Assembly: GCF_038150125.1 (NCBI RefSeq)
Contig: NZ_JBBVMF010000014.1
Location: forward strand, 102,241-166,240
Reading direction: 5' to 3'
DNA from: SW132 sp038150125
GTDB taxonomy: Bacteria > Bacteroidota > Rhodothermia > Balneolales > Balneolaceae
DNA length: 64,000 bases
Position 1 is the first letter of the stretch; each line of letters begins with the position of its first letter. The position numbers and the translations under genes are program-made. This document shows positions 25,954-34,388 of this stretch, in pieces. The notes under the pieces are model-generated. The model did no database searches. It was not told the DNA's origin and saw only the letters and a program-made list of their open reading frames with translations.

Positions 25954-27999
25954 ATGGCTTCTGATTACAAAGAGGTATCAACGTTTCCGCATAATGTAAT
26001 CGAAAAAGAAAATGTATGGATAAAAATGAAGGACGGCACCCGGCTCGGGGCGAGAATTTGGATGCCTGAATCTGCCCCGGAAAAGCCGGTACCTGCCATC
26101 ATGGAGTATATCCCCTATCGCAAGAGGGATCATACAAGACCTTATGATGATATCATGCATCGGTATTTTGCCGGTCATGGCTACGCTTGTCTCAGGATTG
26201 ATATGCGGGGCAGCGGCGAATCGGAAGGTATTTTAGCTGATGAATACCTTGCTATTGAGCTTGAAGATGGCAAACAGGCGATCCAGTGGATAGCCAATCA
26301 ACCCTGGTGTTCGGGGAATGTAGGGATGATCGGGATTTCCTGGGGGGGATTTAATGGCCTTCAAATAGCCGCTATGAAACCGCCGGAACTCAAATCCGTG
26401 ATCACTGTTTGCTCAACCGATGATCGATATACCGACGATATCCACTACATGGGTGGGTGTCATTTAGGAGATAATCTGTCGTGGGCATCCACAATGTTCG
26501 ACCGCTCGACCTGTCCGCCTGATCCTGATCTGGTAGGAAACCGCTGGAAAAATATGTGGATGAACCGCCTGGAGAACAGCGACTTATGGCTCCGAAAATG
26601 GCTGGAGCATCAGCGCAAAGACGAGTATTGGAAGCACGGTTCTGTTAATGAAGATTACAGCCTTATAGACTGCCCGGTAATGTGCGTGAGCGGATGGGCT
26701 GATGGATACTCAAATTCCGTTTTCCGTCTGCTCGATGGCCTTGATGTTCCCCGTTTAGGGCTGATCGGACCGTGGGGTCACACCTACCCACACCTGGGAA
26801 GTCCGGGACCTGCAATCGGATTTTTACAGGAATCACTGAGATGGTGGGATAAGTGGCTGAAAGATGTAGAAACCGGCATCATGGAGGAGCCAATGCTTCG
26901 TGCCTGGATGCAGGACGCCATGTCTCCTCACACTAGTTATGAGGAACGCCCGGGGCGCTGGGTAGGTGAAAACGAATGGCCCTCAGATCGCATAACCCAT
27001 GAATCAGTTCGTCTTACGAGTGATAATAACCTGACCTTTCCCGGCGATGATCATGACAATGAAGCAGAGAAGGTCAGGCAGGTTCGGTCTCCGCTATCAG
27101 TGGGACTCGCTGCAGGTAAATGGTGTTCGTACAGCGCGATGCCCGATCTGCCGGGTGATCAGCGAGAAGATGACGGCGGGTCACTTGTGTATGAGTCAGA
27201 AGTACTGACCGAACCCCTTGAAATTCTCGGCTCCCCGATTGTAGACCTCGAATTCTCCGTTGACAAGCCTCTTGCCATGGCGGCTGTACGGCTATCTGAT
27301 GTAGCCCCAAATGGTGAGAGCACACGCGTAACCTTTGGGTTATTAAATTTAGCTCACCGCAATAGCCATGAAAACCCGCAGCCGCTTGAACCTAATAAAA
27401 GATATCAGGTCCGTATTGAACTCAATGGTATTGCCCATAACTTTCCCACCGGTCACCGGCTTAGAGTTTCTGTCTCTACGTCCTATTGGCCACTCTGCTG
27501 GCCGTCCCCTGAACCCGTGACATTGAGTGTCTACCACGATAAGTCCAGTTTATTCCTTCCACAGAGAGAGCCTCAGCCGGACGTGGATGACCGCATTGCG
27601 TTTGATGAGCCTGAAGGCGCTGTCGGTCCTGAAATGTCGGTCATAGAATCGCCCAAAAACAACTGGATCGTTTCACGGGATTTAGCAGAAAACTCATCCA
27701 CTTTAAAAGTGATTAATGATAGCGGCATCCGAAAAATTGAAGAGATTGACCTGGAAATTGAACGACGGTCCACTGAATATTATACGTCTGTGGCAAACGA
27801 TCACGAATCTCCAACCGGCAAGGTTATTACGAACCGCAGCTACAAACGAGGCGACTGGCACGTTAGAACCAAGACCCGAACAGTACTCAGCTGCAGTAAA
27901 ACACATTACCACATCCGGGCAGAGCTGGATGCTTTTGAAAACGGGCATCGCTTTTTTAGCAAGAACTGGGATGAGAAAGTGCCACGGGATTGTATGTAA
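25954..27999 (+). CDS. CocE/NonD-family alpha/beta hydrolase (X-Pro dipeptidyl-peptidase S15-like)
   Basis: 681 residues. The N-terminal alpha/beta-hydrolase domain carries the nucleophile in GISWGGF (about 127-133; Ser at about 129) and the acid/His region around CVSGWADGYSN and GPWGHTYPHLG (His near 275). An X-Pro dipeptidyl-peptidase C-terminal jelly-roll domain follows from about 370 (LEILGSPIVDLEFSVDKPLAMAAVRLSDVAPNGESTRVTFGLLN). No signal peptide is evident, so it is cytosolic. It starts one base after the ATP-grasp stop, indicating one transcript. Family substrates include amides, esters and X-Pro peptides. Pairing with a ligase suggests the two make and break the same kind of bond (inference). 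Confidence 0.88.
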   Translation: MASDYKEVSTFPHNVIEKENVWIKMKDGTRLGARIWMPESAPEKPVPAIMEYIPYRKRDHTRPYDDIMHRYFAGHGYACLRIDMRGSGESEGILADEYLAIELEDGKQAIQWIANQPWCSGNVGMIGISWGGFNGLQIAAMKPPELKSVITVCSTDDRYTDDIHYMGGCHLGDNLSWASTMFDRSTCPPDPDLVGNRWKNMWMNRLENSDLWLRKWLEHQRKDEYWKHGSVNEDYSLIDCPVMCVSGWADGYSNSVFRLLDGLDVPRLGLIGPWGHTYPHLGSPGPAIGFLQESLRWWDKWLKDVETGIMEEPMLRAWMQDAMSPHTSYEERPGRWVGENEWPSDRITHESVRLTSDNNLTFPGDDHDNEAEKVRQVRSPLSVGLAAGKWCSYSAMPDLPGDQREDDGGSLVYESEVLTEPLEILGSPIVDLEFSVDKPLAMAAVRLSDVAPNGESTRVTFGLLNLAHRNSHENPQPLEPNKRYQVRIELNGIAHNFPTGHRLRVSVSTSYWPLCWPSPEPVTLSVYHDKSSLFLPQREPQPDVDDRIAFDEPEGAVGPEMSVIESPKNNWIVSRDLAENSSTLKVINDSGIRKIEEIDLEIERRSTEYYTSVANDHESPTGKVITNRSYKRGDWHVRTKTRTVLSCSKTHYHIRAELDAFENGHRFFSKNWDEKVPRDCM

Positions 28000-28665
28000 G
28001 TACATGTGAGTGTACAAAGATTCCCGAGCCAAACTTTCTGCATTTGATTTAATGGCATATAACGAGTTTGTCTCAATATAGTGCAATTCATTTGTCGTTT
28101 AATGCCTCGATACATCATTAAATAAATTACATTCGATTTTTCTTCAGAATATTGATTTTAGTACCATTACAAGTAAATAAGATACGTATGCAATGTAATA
28201 GTTTTGGATAAATGGATTAGATTTCAGGATGAATCATACCTAATGAATTCAGTGGTAACGGCACTAGTGGTTGAATGTATCATAATTACTCATGGTCGTA
28301 ACAAGTGTTTACCCAAAGAAAGCATTCGTCCAAGGGTAATGTCTGCTGCGATAGTTCATGAAATTTACCACTGAAGGTGGCTGAGACAGTCATTGGAGTC
28401 AGATTCAGGAACCTCGACTATTTCCTCTTTTTCTTTGTCGTTGATTATTCATTTCTCATGCACGGAAAGTGATTTATGGATGCTTGTAGAGTTTTTTACA
28501 GAGAGATAGTTTATCTAAGAGCTTTGCTGGACTACAGTTTTAAAAAAAAGCTTTCAACCCTTGTTTGAACATTATTTTATTTGTGCAGAATGTTTCCTGT
28601 GAAATCAAAAATTTTTAATGGTAGATTAAACATATACCAACAACTATAATATAAACGGAGAGTTT
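28000..28665. other. Gene-poor region after the CocE/NonD gene
   Basis: About 665 bases with frequent stops in all frames and no convincing gene, RNA or terminator. A minus-strand frame of about 35 codons (roughly 28287-28393) has an ATG but no recognisable product. Together with 28837-29294 this looks like a decayed or recently inserted stretch inside the accessory cluster. Confidence 0.5.
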
Positions 28666-28836
28666 ATGAAGGTAGTAGGAATCACGATCTTGTTAGCAGG
28701 AATAATTTTCACGATATACACCTTTTTCGATGTTCCGGAGATATCCACTCCTACAAAGTGGCTGGAGCCATGGATCGGAGTTCTGGTCATCATAACCGGT
28801 GCGCTCACCATTTTTCAAACAAGAAAGCAACAGTAA
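28666..28836 (+). CDS. Small two-helix membrane protein (56 residues)
   Basis: ATG at 28666 is preceded by an ACGGAGAG Shine-Dalgarno (from about 28655). The product has two hydrophobic helices, residues 3-20 and 37-51, separated by a short Pro/Thr/Trp-containing loop, with a basic QTRKQQ tail. Codon use and the strong ribosome-binding site support a real gene despite its size. The helix-loop-helix layout resembles small uncharacterised membrane proteins of the DUF3185 sort, but I cannot assign a family. It sits alone between the CocE gene and the GHKL-GNAT gene. Confidence 0.65.
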   Translation: MKVVGITILLAGIIFTIYTFFDVPEISTPTKWLEPWIGVLVIITGALTIFQTRKQQ

Positions 28837-28908
28837 TGACCGAAAGTATCTGGGCGATGGAAACTGAAATTAAATAAAAGACACCAATAGCAGTCCAGAG
28901 AATAAGAA

Positions 28909-29185
28909 TTAAAGAGCATCCATCTGGGCTTGATTGAAGAGTGCACCCTGTTTTTCAGCTAATAATCTAAGAACTGAAGCGTAATCTTTTCTTAAAAGCT
29001 TCTGACTTCCATATTGTGGTCTAATAGCTGTTTTCCAAGAAATAGGAGAATCCCTACAGAGAAAGTCACCAGATGATTGTATTTTTAATTACAAATTGAC
29101 AAGTTGGAATAACATGAGTCGCATTTCCTTCCTTTAGAATTCTTGATTTAGGACTTAGCTGAGAAGGAATACCTTGCCAAACAGG
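28909..29185 (-). pseudogene. Decayed gene remnant of unknown family, at least one frameshift
   Basis: On the minus strand two overlapping frames read like one protein. One covers 29185 to 29066 (PVWQGIPSQLSPKSRIL... then NATHVIPTCQFVIKNT). The other covers 29088 down to a stop at 28909 (SSGDFLCRDSPISWKTAIRP, then QYGSQKLLRKDYASVLRLLA, then EKQGALFNQAQMDAL). Neither has a start codon. The amino-acid texture is protein-like rather than random, and a single frameshift near 29070-29085 would join them. I do not recognise the family. The 458-base stretch 28837-29294 holds nothing else that I can see. Confidence 0.45.
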
Positions 29186-29294
29186 TCATAGATTTTGATA
29201 TAGACATTTACTTAAATACATCATTGCAGGCATTACTTAACAACATTTACAGTTCTTTCTCAAGAAATCTCTAAATGACTGATTTAAACCGGCT

Positions 29295-30800
29295 ATGGAT
29301 GCACAATTTCAAATATCAACTGATGAAAAAGTCATCAACCCTGTTTGCGATTTTACACAAAGCTGGGGAGTAAATTGCGGATTAACGACGGGAGATGCTC
29401 TTCGATTTTCTGTGGCATTAAGTGAACTTGTAACAGACATTATTCTTTTTGCCTTTCCGGATGACAGCAATCAAAATTTTGAAATTAAGTTTTTTCACAC
29501 TTTTTCCCATGTGGAAATTGTTATATCGGAATTGGGTGAGCCCTTTGATCCCGACCGTCATACCTACGATGCACAGAATGCTCTTACCGAAGGTAATTTT
29601 GACGGTGCGGGATTTCTTCTAATAAAAACATTCAGCGATGAATTCTCATTTATAAACAAAGGAAAAAAGGGAAAGGAATTCAGGCTGGTTAAGAATATAG
29701 AGGTTCACGATATAGACAAACTATTGGAACTGTCTGCAGAGCAGCGTGAGACAAAACCGGACTCTGAGGGTGATCAGGAATCTACTATAAAACTTGAGGA
29801 GTTTACGGTTAGTCGCATCAAGCCGGAAGATGCAGAAGATATCTCCAAACTAATCTACCGCACGTATGGATATTCCTATAATGTTGAAGACCTGTATCTG
29901 CCAAAAAAAGTTGAAGAATCAGTTTTGGCTAAAGATAAACTGGGAGTAATTGCCAGAAAAATCGACGGAGAAGCCATCGGTTACTTTGCCGTCATTCCCA
30001 AAGATAATTCACGGATTGCAGAGGTTGGAGAAGCGGTTGTGTCCCCAAAATATCGAAAGAACGGAGTGATGAGTTCAATGATGGAACAGCTTATTGAGAT
30101 AGCAGAATCCAAAAATTTATCGATGCTTTTTGGTGAGGCCGTCACCGTACACCCTGTCAGTCAGAAAGTGAATAACAAATTTGGGTATAAAACAGCAGCC
30201 CTGCAGCTTGCATCGTCGGTTAATGTAAAGTACAAAGGTTTTGACGAAGACTATTCACAGCCGATTTCAATGGCGATGGATTTTCTCCCCATCCTTCCAT
30301 CCCATGATAAAAAACCAGTTTACCTTCCGGACAAATACAGCGATATCATTCTTGCGACATATGATGAGCTTGGAATAAATGTCGATCCTCAGAAAGTGAC
30401 CGAATATCATCTGGCTGAAACATCTGATATTGACCTGAAAATAAACTACTCCAGCTACTCTTCACTTATTATCGTAGAGAATTACGGTAATGATTTTATC
30501 AGCGAACTCTCTGAACTGGTAGACGGGCTGGAAGAGAATTCACCTGAAACAATACTACTCGATCTACCCCTTGAAAACAGTGCTACTCCTGAACAGCTCC
30601 ATAATATATCAGAGCTGAATTTTATCTATTCAGGTTTGTTACCGCATTATCATTATGATGCAGATTTCTTGAGGGTGCAGAAAGTCTACTCTGATATCGA
30701 CTTTAATCTTATAGAGATTTATTCTGATTTTGGAAAGAAAATAAAAACATTTGTTGCTGATGAATACAATAACAACCCGGAAAGAAGCCAAAAATCTTGA
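29295..30800 (+). CDS. Fusion of RsbW-like GHKL (HATPase_c_2) domain with GNAT acetyltransferase domain(s)
   Basis: 501 residues. Residues 1-135 match anti-sigma-factor kinases: an N-box-like ALSELVTDIILFAFP (about 41-55), ISELGEPFDPD in the G1 position (about 77-87) and GAGFLLIKTFSDEFSF in the G2 position (about 102-117). The usual N-box Asn is Asp, and the G1 Asp is Glu. A GNAT domain follows at about 160-310 (VSRIKPEDAEDISKLIYRTYGY; VGEAVVSPKYRKNGVMSSMMEQLIEIAES). A second, GNAT-like half with GLLPHYHYDADFLRVQ occupies about 330-490. The STAS gene overlaps its 3' end. The acetyl acceptor is unknown. The GHKL residue changes suggest weak or absent kinase activity. Confidence 0.85.
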   Translation: MDAQFQISTDEKVINPVCDFTQSWGVNCGLTTGDALRFSVALSELVTDIILFAFPDDSNQNFEIKFFHTFSHVEIVISELGEPFDPDRHTYDAQNALTEGNFDGAGFLLIKTFSDEFSFINKGKKGKEFRLVKNIEVHDIDKLLELSAEQRETKPDSEGDQESTIKLEEFTVSRIKPEDAEDISKLIYRTYGYSYNVEDLYLPKKVEESVLAKDKLGVIARKIDGEAIGYFAVIPKDNSRIAEVGEAVVSPKYRKNGVMSSMMEQLIEIAESKNLSMLFGEAVTVHPVSQKVNNKFGYKTAALQLASSVNVKYKGFDEDYSQPISMAMDFLPILPSHDKKPVYLPDKYSDIILATYDELGINVDPQKVTEYHLAETSDIDLKINYSSYSSLIIVENYGNDFISELSELVDGLEENSPETILLDLPLENSATPEQLHNISELNFIYSGLLPHYHYDADFLRVQKVYSDIDFNLIEIYSDFGKKIKTFVADEYNNNPERSQKS

Positions 30801-31056
30801 TATTACCGTACGCGGCGACTTTAATCTTCGCACAAAAAAAATGATTCTGAGTCGTCTCACACCGGCCATCCATACACTGAAGATTAATCTTGCATATTGT
30901 GAACGAATGGACAGCGAAGGGGTTATTTTTATGCATCGATGGCTGCTAAAGGGAAACAACTTGAGAATAGTAAAACCACCCGTCATATTCTTCGAAATAC
31001 TTGAAATTTTAGGTCTTGACGGTTCCTGGAATTTAGATGAAATCATCGCTAATTAA
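30757..31056 (+). CDS. STAS-domain protein (anti-sigma-factor-antagonist-like) with Glu at the phospho-site
   Basis: 99 residues starting at ATG 30757, overlapping the GHKL-GNAT gene by 44 bases, so expression is coupled. The fold pattern is STAS: 'NLDITVRGDFNLRTKKMILSRLT', central strand INLAYCERMDSEGVIFMHRWL, and C-terminal LRIVKPPVIFFEILEILGLDG. In SpoIIAA/RsbV the loop reads DS-S-G with the regulatory Ser third. Here it reads D-S-E-G, placing Glu at the phospho-acceptor position. A plausible partner of the upstream GHKL domain, but without the classic phosphorylation switch. An in-frame TTG at 30751 is an alternative start. Confidence 0.82.
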   Translation: MMNTITTRKEAKNLDITVRGDFNLRTKKMILSRLTPAIHTLKINLAYCERMDSEGVIFMHRWLLKGNNLRIVKPPVIFFEILEILGLDGSWNLDEIIAN

Positions 31057-31068
31057 TCAATCACTCTT

Positions 31069-31683
31069 ATGACTGACCCACACTCTTCATCCATGATCGA
31101 AATCACAGATGACGCTAACTTATGGACGCGTTTTTTTATGGTTCACGCATTAATCGTTATTGGCAGCCGGGAGAAGGACGGAAGTTACAACCTGGCACCC
31201 AAGCATATGGCTATGCCAATGGGGTTTGGTCCATATTTAGGCTTTATGGGTACCCCGCGAAAAATGACGTACCGTAATATTGAACGGGAAGGTGCTTTTA
31301 CAGTCAGCTTTCCCCAGCCCGATCAGCTTGTAGAAACAAGCATAGCTGCTTCGCCGCGTGATAATGATGACAAAAAACCCATTATTGATGCTATACCAAC
31401 GGTTGATGCCAAAAAAATAGATGGGCTGTTTATGGAAAATTCTTACCTGCAGCTGGAATGCAGTCTCCATGAAATCATAGGGAAATTTGGAGAATGGGAG
31501 ATGATAGTTGGTGAAATTATCGCTGCCTACGTTCATGAGGATGCCCTGAGGCTTGAGGGCGATGATAAAAATGATGACAAGCTTATAAACGAATCTCCTC
31601 TATTAGCCTACCTGCACCCCAACCGGTTTGCCACAATCGAAAAAAGTCACCAGTTTCCGTTGCCAAAAAATTTCAAACGATAA
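31069..31683 (+). CDS. Flavin reductase-like FMN-binding split-barrel protein
   Basis: 204 residues matching the flavin reductase (FlaRed) domain. Segments include LIVIGSREKDGSYNLAPKHMAMPMGFGPYLGFM (about 23-55), 'RKMTYRNIEREGAFTVSFPQPDQLVETSIAAS' (about 62-93) and 'YLQLECSLHEIIGKFGEWEMIVGEIIAAYVHEDAL'. It probably binds FMN as a dimer. It follows the STAS gene after 12 bases and precedes the M20 gene by 10 bases, so it belongs to the same transcript. Its redox partner or substrate is not evident. Confidence 0.85.
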   Translation: MTDPHSSSMIEITDDANLWTRFFMVHALIVIGSREKDGSYNLAPKHMAMPMGFGPYLGFMGTPRKMTYRNIEREGAFTVSFPQPDQLVETSIAASPRDNDDKKPIIDAIPTVDAKKIDGLFMENSYLQLECSLHEIIGKFGEWEMIVGEIIAAYVHEDALRLEGDDKNDDKLINESPLLAYLHPNRFATIEKSHQFPLPKNFKR

Positions 31684-31693
31684 TTAACCGGGT

Positions 31694-32854
31694 ATGACAG
31701 AATTGGGACGAGAAATTCACAGCTTTTTTATGGACACAAAAGAAGAATTTGTGAACTTGCTTCAATTGCTCGTTGAGCAGGAAACTCCCTCCGACAGACC
31801 TTCTGACTTTACAGAAATAATGGACATCATCAGCAGGCATTTTGAAAGTCTTGATTTTGAGGTTCATCATAAAGAGGGTAAGCAAACTGCTGGTCAACTC
31901 ATTTGCAGGCCCCAAAACTTTGATTCTCAAGCTCCGGTACAACTTATACTTGGACATATAGATACTGTTTGGAACAGAGGATCACTGCAGGAAATGCCTT
32001 TCACTGTTGATGGAAACACTGTGAGTGGTCCGGGTGTGTTTGATATGAAAGCCGGAATAGCCATGATGATTTTCGCATTGAAAGCCATCAGATCTCTGGG
32101 AAAAGATTTAGACGTTCAGCCTGTTTTTTTAATTACCACCGATGAAGAAATAGGAAGTAAAGAATCTAAAGATATTATTTTAAAACAGGCAAAGCTGGCA
32201 GAACGAACATTTGTTCTTGAACCCTCACTTGGTATTGATGGAAAAATAAAGACAGAACGTAAAGGAATTGGCCAGTTTGAGATTGCTATTAAGGGACAGC
32301 CTTCACATGCGGGACTCGATCCCGAAAAGGGCGTTAGTGCAATCATTGGACTATCAAATATCGTTCAGCAGCTTGTAGCACTTAATGAACCTGAAAAAGG
32401 AATAAGTATAAATGTTGGAACAATTGAAGGCGGGGAACGGGCCAATGTTGTAGCCGCAAAAAGCAAAGCCGTGGTTGATGTAAGGGTACCAACCAAAGAA
32501 GATGGCGAGGCTATTAAGAAAAGTATTTATAATATAGATTCCGGTCTTGAGGGAATTGAAATCTCTGTTTCAGGTGATATAGGCCGACCACCTCTCGAAA
32601 AAAATGAAGCGAATGAAAAGCTATGGCAGCTAACAAAATCTTTAGGGGAGGATTTAGACCTGGACCTTCAGGAAGGTAAATCCGGCGGGGGCTCTGACGG
32701 TAATTTTACCAACCTTTATTCTCCCACTATCGATGGCCTGGGTGCTGTGGGTGAGGGAGCGCACGCCTATCATGAAAAAATATTTCTGGAAGAAACACTA
32801 AAACGAGCTGAACTTTTAACGCTTTTGCTATCGCATCCGTCCGTAAAAAGTTAG
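31694..32854 (+). CDS. M20-family metallopeptidase (carboxypeptidase G2 / ArgE-like)
   Basis: 386 residues with the co-catalytic di-zinc site of M20: LGHIDTVW (His/Asp, about 90-97), GPGVFDMKAG (bridging Asp, about 112-121), TTDEEIGS (catalytic Glu and Glu ligand, about 150-157), FVLEPSLG (about 172-179) and a late AYHEKIF His (about 361). The lid domain has GQPSHAG (about 195-201). No signal peptide, so cytosolic. Family members remove amino acids or acyl groups from N-acyl amino acids and peptides, which fits a cluster that also encodes a ligase and an acetyltransferase (inference). Confidence 0.9.
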   Translation: MTELGREIHSFFMDTKEEFVNLLQLLVEQETPSDRPSDFTEIMDIISRHFESLDFEVHHKEGKQTAGQLICRPQNFDSQAPVQLILGHIDTVWNRGSLQEMPFTVDGNTVSGPGVFDMKAGIAMMIFALKAIRSLGKDLDVQPVFLITTDEEIGSKESKDIILKQAKLAERTFVLEPSLGIDGKIKTERKGIGQFEIAIKGQPSHAGLDPEKGVSAIIGLSNIVQQLVALNEPEKGISINVGTIEGGERANVVAAKSKAVVDVRVPTKEDGEAIKKSIYNIDSGLEGIEISVSGDIGRPPLEKNEANEKLWQLTKSLGEDLDLDLQEGKSGGGSDGNFTNLYSPTIDGLGAVGEGAHAYHEKIFLEETLKRAELLTLLLSHPSVKS

Positions 32855-33035
32855 AATAAATCAGTCGTTGTCCATAAATATGATATCAATTTCTTAAGAT
32901 TTTCGTTTTAGTCTGCTTCCGGGTTTGAAAAGTTCTGAATGCACTTTATATGAATTTACTCTTTCAGTTTAACGACATCAACGTGAAATTTAATCCATCG
33001 TTTTTTGCATTCTCTTATATCTTATCCACCTGATC

Positions 33036-33884
33036 TTATTGCGCCTTTGCATCCCAAACCTGTCCCGATGCGGTCCCATCTTGACCCGGGTTGAATACCT
33101 CAACCGCCATGACCTGATATGTGGGGTCATCACTTGCATTCAGGTTGTTCATGTCCGGAATAATCCAGCCGGACTCTGCCCAGGCCTGAACATGATCAGT
33201 AAATATAATTTCATGATCCTCCTCAAGTGGCTGTTGCTGAGCAGGCTTACTCCAGTATTGATAGAAGGTGGATGGTCCATTTATAGAAGGCTTATTTTCT
33301 CGAACTGAACGGTAGGTGGAATATTCGATTCCATTACTCATGAAGGTCGTCCCATACTCACCATTCTGGCTGGGATCATACGTCCATCGTTGCAAGACGT
33401 AATATTCAACCAAATGTGCAGGATCTGATTCAGGCATGGTTTCGTCGTAGCCCCATCCATATAAGGTTATATAGCTTGCACCACTTTCTTCGTCGAAGCG
33501 ATAACCAATCACTCTGTCCTCATCACCGTAATGCCAACCCGGGCCACCTACATAATTGTAACCGCCACCTTCCCAGCTAACACCAAAGCTGCCATCTGTG
33601 TCTAGTTGTAACGAAGCAGAGCCACCATCTTTCCAATGCGTGAAGAAAAAATCACCCACGTGCCCGGTAGCATGATTTTGTGTAATCAACGTGGCATCTG
33701 TAAATTTCTGAGTGTATGCATCAAACTTGTCTAAATTACTAATTGCCGAGCTTTCCGAAACATCTTCGTTGTTTTCCGGGACTTTCTGTTCCGTTGAACA
33801 ACTTACGATACCACAGATAGCCAGTAATAGTATTGTTTTTATACAGAAATATTTTTTCATATTGCTAATTTCCATTCGGTTCAT
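33036..33884 (-). CDS. GH11 endo-1,4-beta-xylanase-like lipoprotein
   Basis: The mature part follows the GH11 jelly roll: FFFTHWKDGGSASLQLDTDGSFGVSWEGGGYNYVGGPGWHYG, ITLYGWGYD, the nucleophile Glu in LVEYYVLQ, the thumb/cord PSINGPSTFYQYWSKP, HVQAWAESGW, and the acid/base Glu in YQVMAVEVFNPG. A lipoprotein signal with lipobox IVSC precedes it. The better start is the internal MKKYFCIKTILLL (Met 9), giving a standard signal peptide. It would hydrolyse xylan at the cell surface, anchored by lipid, whereas most GH11 enzymes are secreted free. It stands alone on the minus strand and no other xylan genes are in the window. Confidence 0.85.
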   Translation of the reverse strand: MNRMEISNMKKYFCIKTILLLAICGIVSCSTEQKVPENNEDVSESSAISNLDKFDAYTQKFTDATLITQNHATGHVGDFFFTHWKDGGSASLQLDTDGSFGVSWEGGGYNYVGGPGWHYGDEDRVIGYRFDEESGASYITLYGWGYDETMPESDPAHLVEYYVLQRWTYDPSQNGEYGTTFMSNGIEYSTYRSVRENKPSINGPSTFYQYWSKPAQQQPLEEDHEIIFTDHVQAWAESGWIIPDMNNLNASDDPTYQVMAVEVFNPGQDGTASGQVWDAKAQ

Positions 33885-34108
33885 GACTTTCTAAATACCT
33901 AAGTAGTTTGCTTTTTTTTTGCTTGACTAACTTGCTGAAAGATTTCGGATATTCAAAACTTAAGCTCATACAATTTCGTTGACAGAGAGCCCAGTTACAG
34001 TTAAAACCACCTTAACTTTTCTATCAGCTTTTTGTCTATATATTGCTGAATCGAATATCCATTAACCCGGATCATTTACTAATAAGTATATAATGAGGGT
34101 TAAGTTAT

Positions 34109-34388
34109 TTATTGGATTGCATCTTCAAAATCTGGCCATTTTATTTGGAGAGCTTGATCGATAACTCCTCTTGACACATTCGCAATATCAACGGTTCTTC
34201 GAAGCCCTTTAATTGCCAAATAAACATTTTCTTGAGATGCTGTTTGACTAAGAATGTAAAAAATAGCGTCAAAACTATGTGCCGCTACTAAACCATCCAT
34301 GATACCTTTTTCAGAATAATCTAAAATTTTCTATGCCTGAATATCAAAAAGCTTTTTTTTGAATTGCATCAATGCAGAAGTTAGTAAC
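34109..34388 (-). pseudogene. Decayed PIN-domain (VapC-like) toxin gene
   Basis: The 34109-34300 segment encodes MDGLVAAHSFDAIFYILSQTASQENVYLAIKGLRRTVDIANVSRGVIDQALQIKWPDFEDAIQ, a typical PIN-domain middle with the conserved Asp of 'DFEDAIQ'. The frame continues upstream as KILDYSEKGI but is cut by a stop. The expected N-terminus can be read in another frame as ILIVTNFCIDAIQKKAF (near 34343-34388), where Val sits at the first catalytic Asp position. The C-terminal third is missing because a stop follows EDAIQ. At least one frameshift, one internal stop and a C-terminal truncation are visible, so the toxin is almost surely inactive. The antitoxin remnant lies directly upstream. Confidence 0.7.

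Noticed and set aside
28287..28393. Minus-strand frame of about 35 codons with an ATG
   Set aside because: No ribosome-binding site, no domain, and it lies in a stop-rich gene-poor region. Chance is the simpler explanation.
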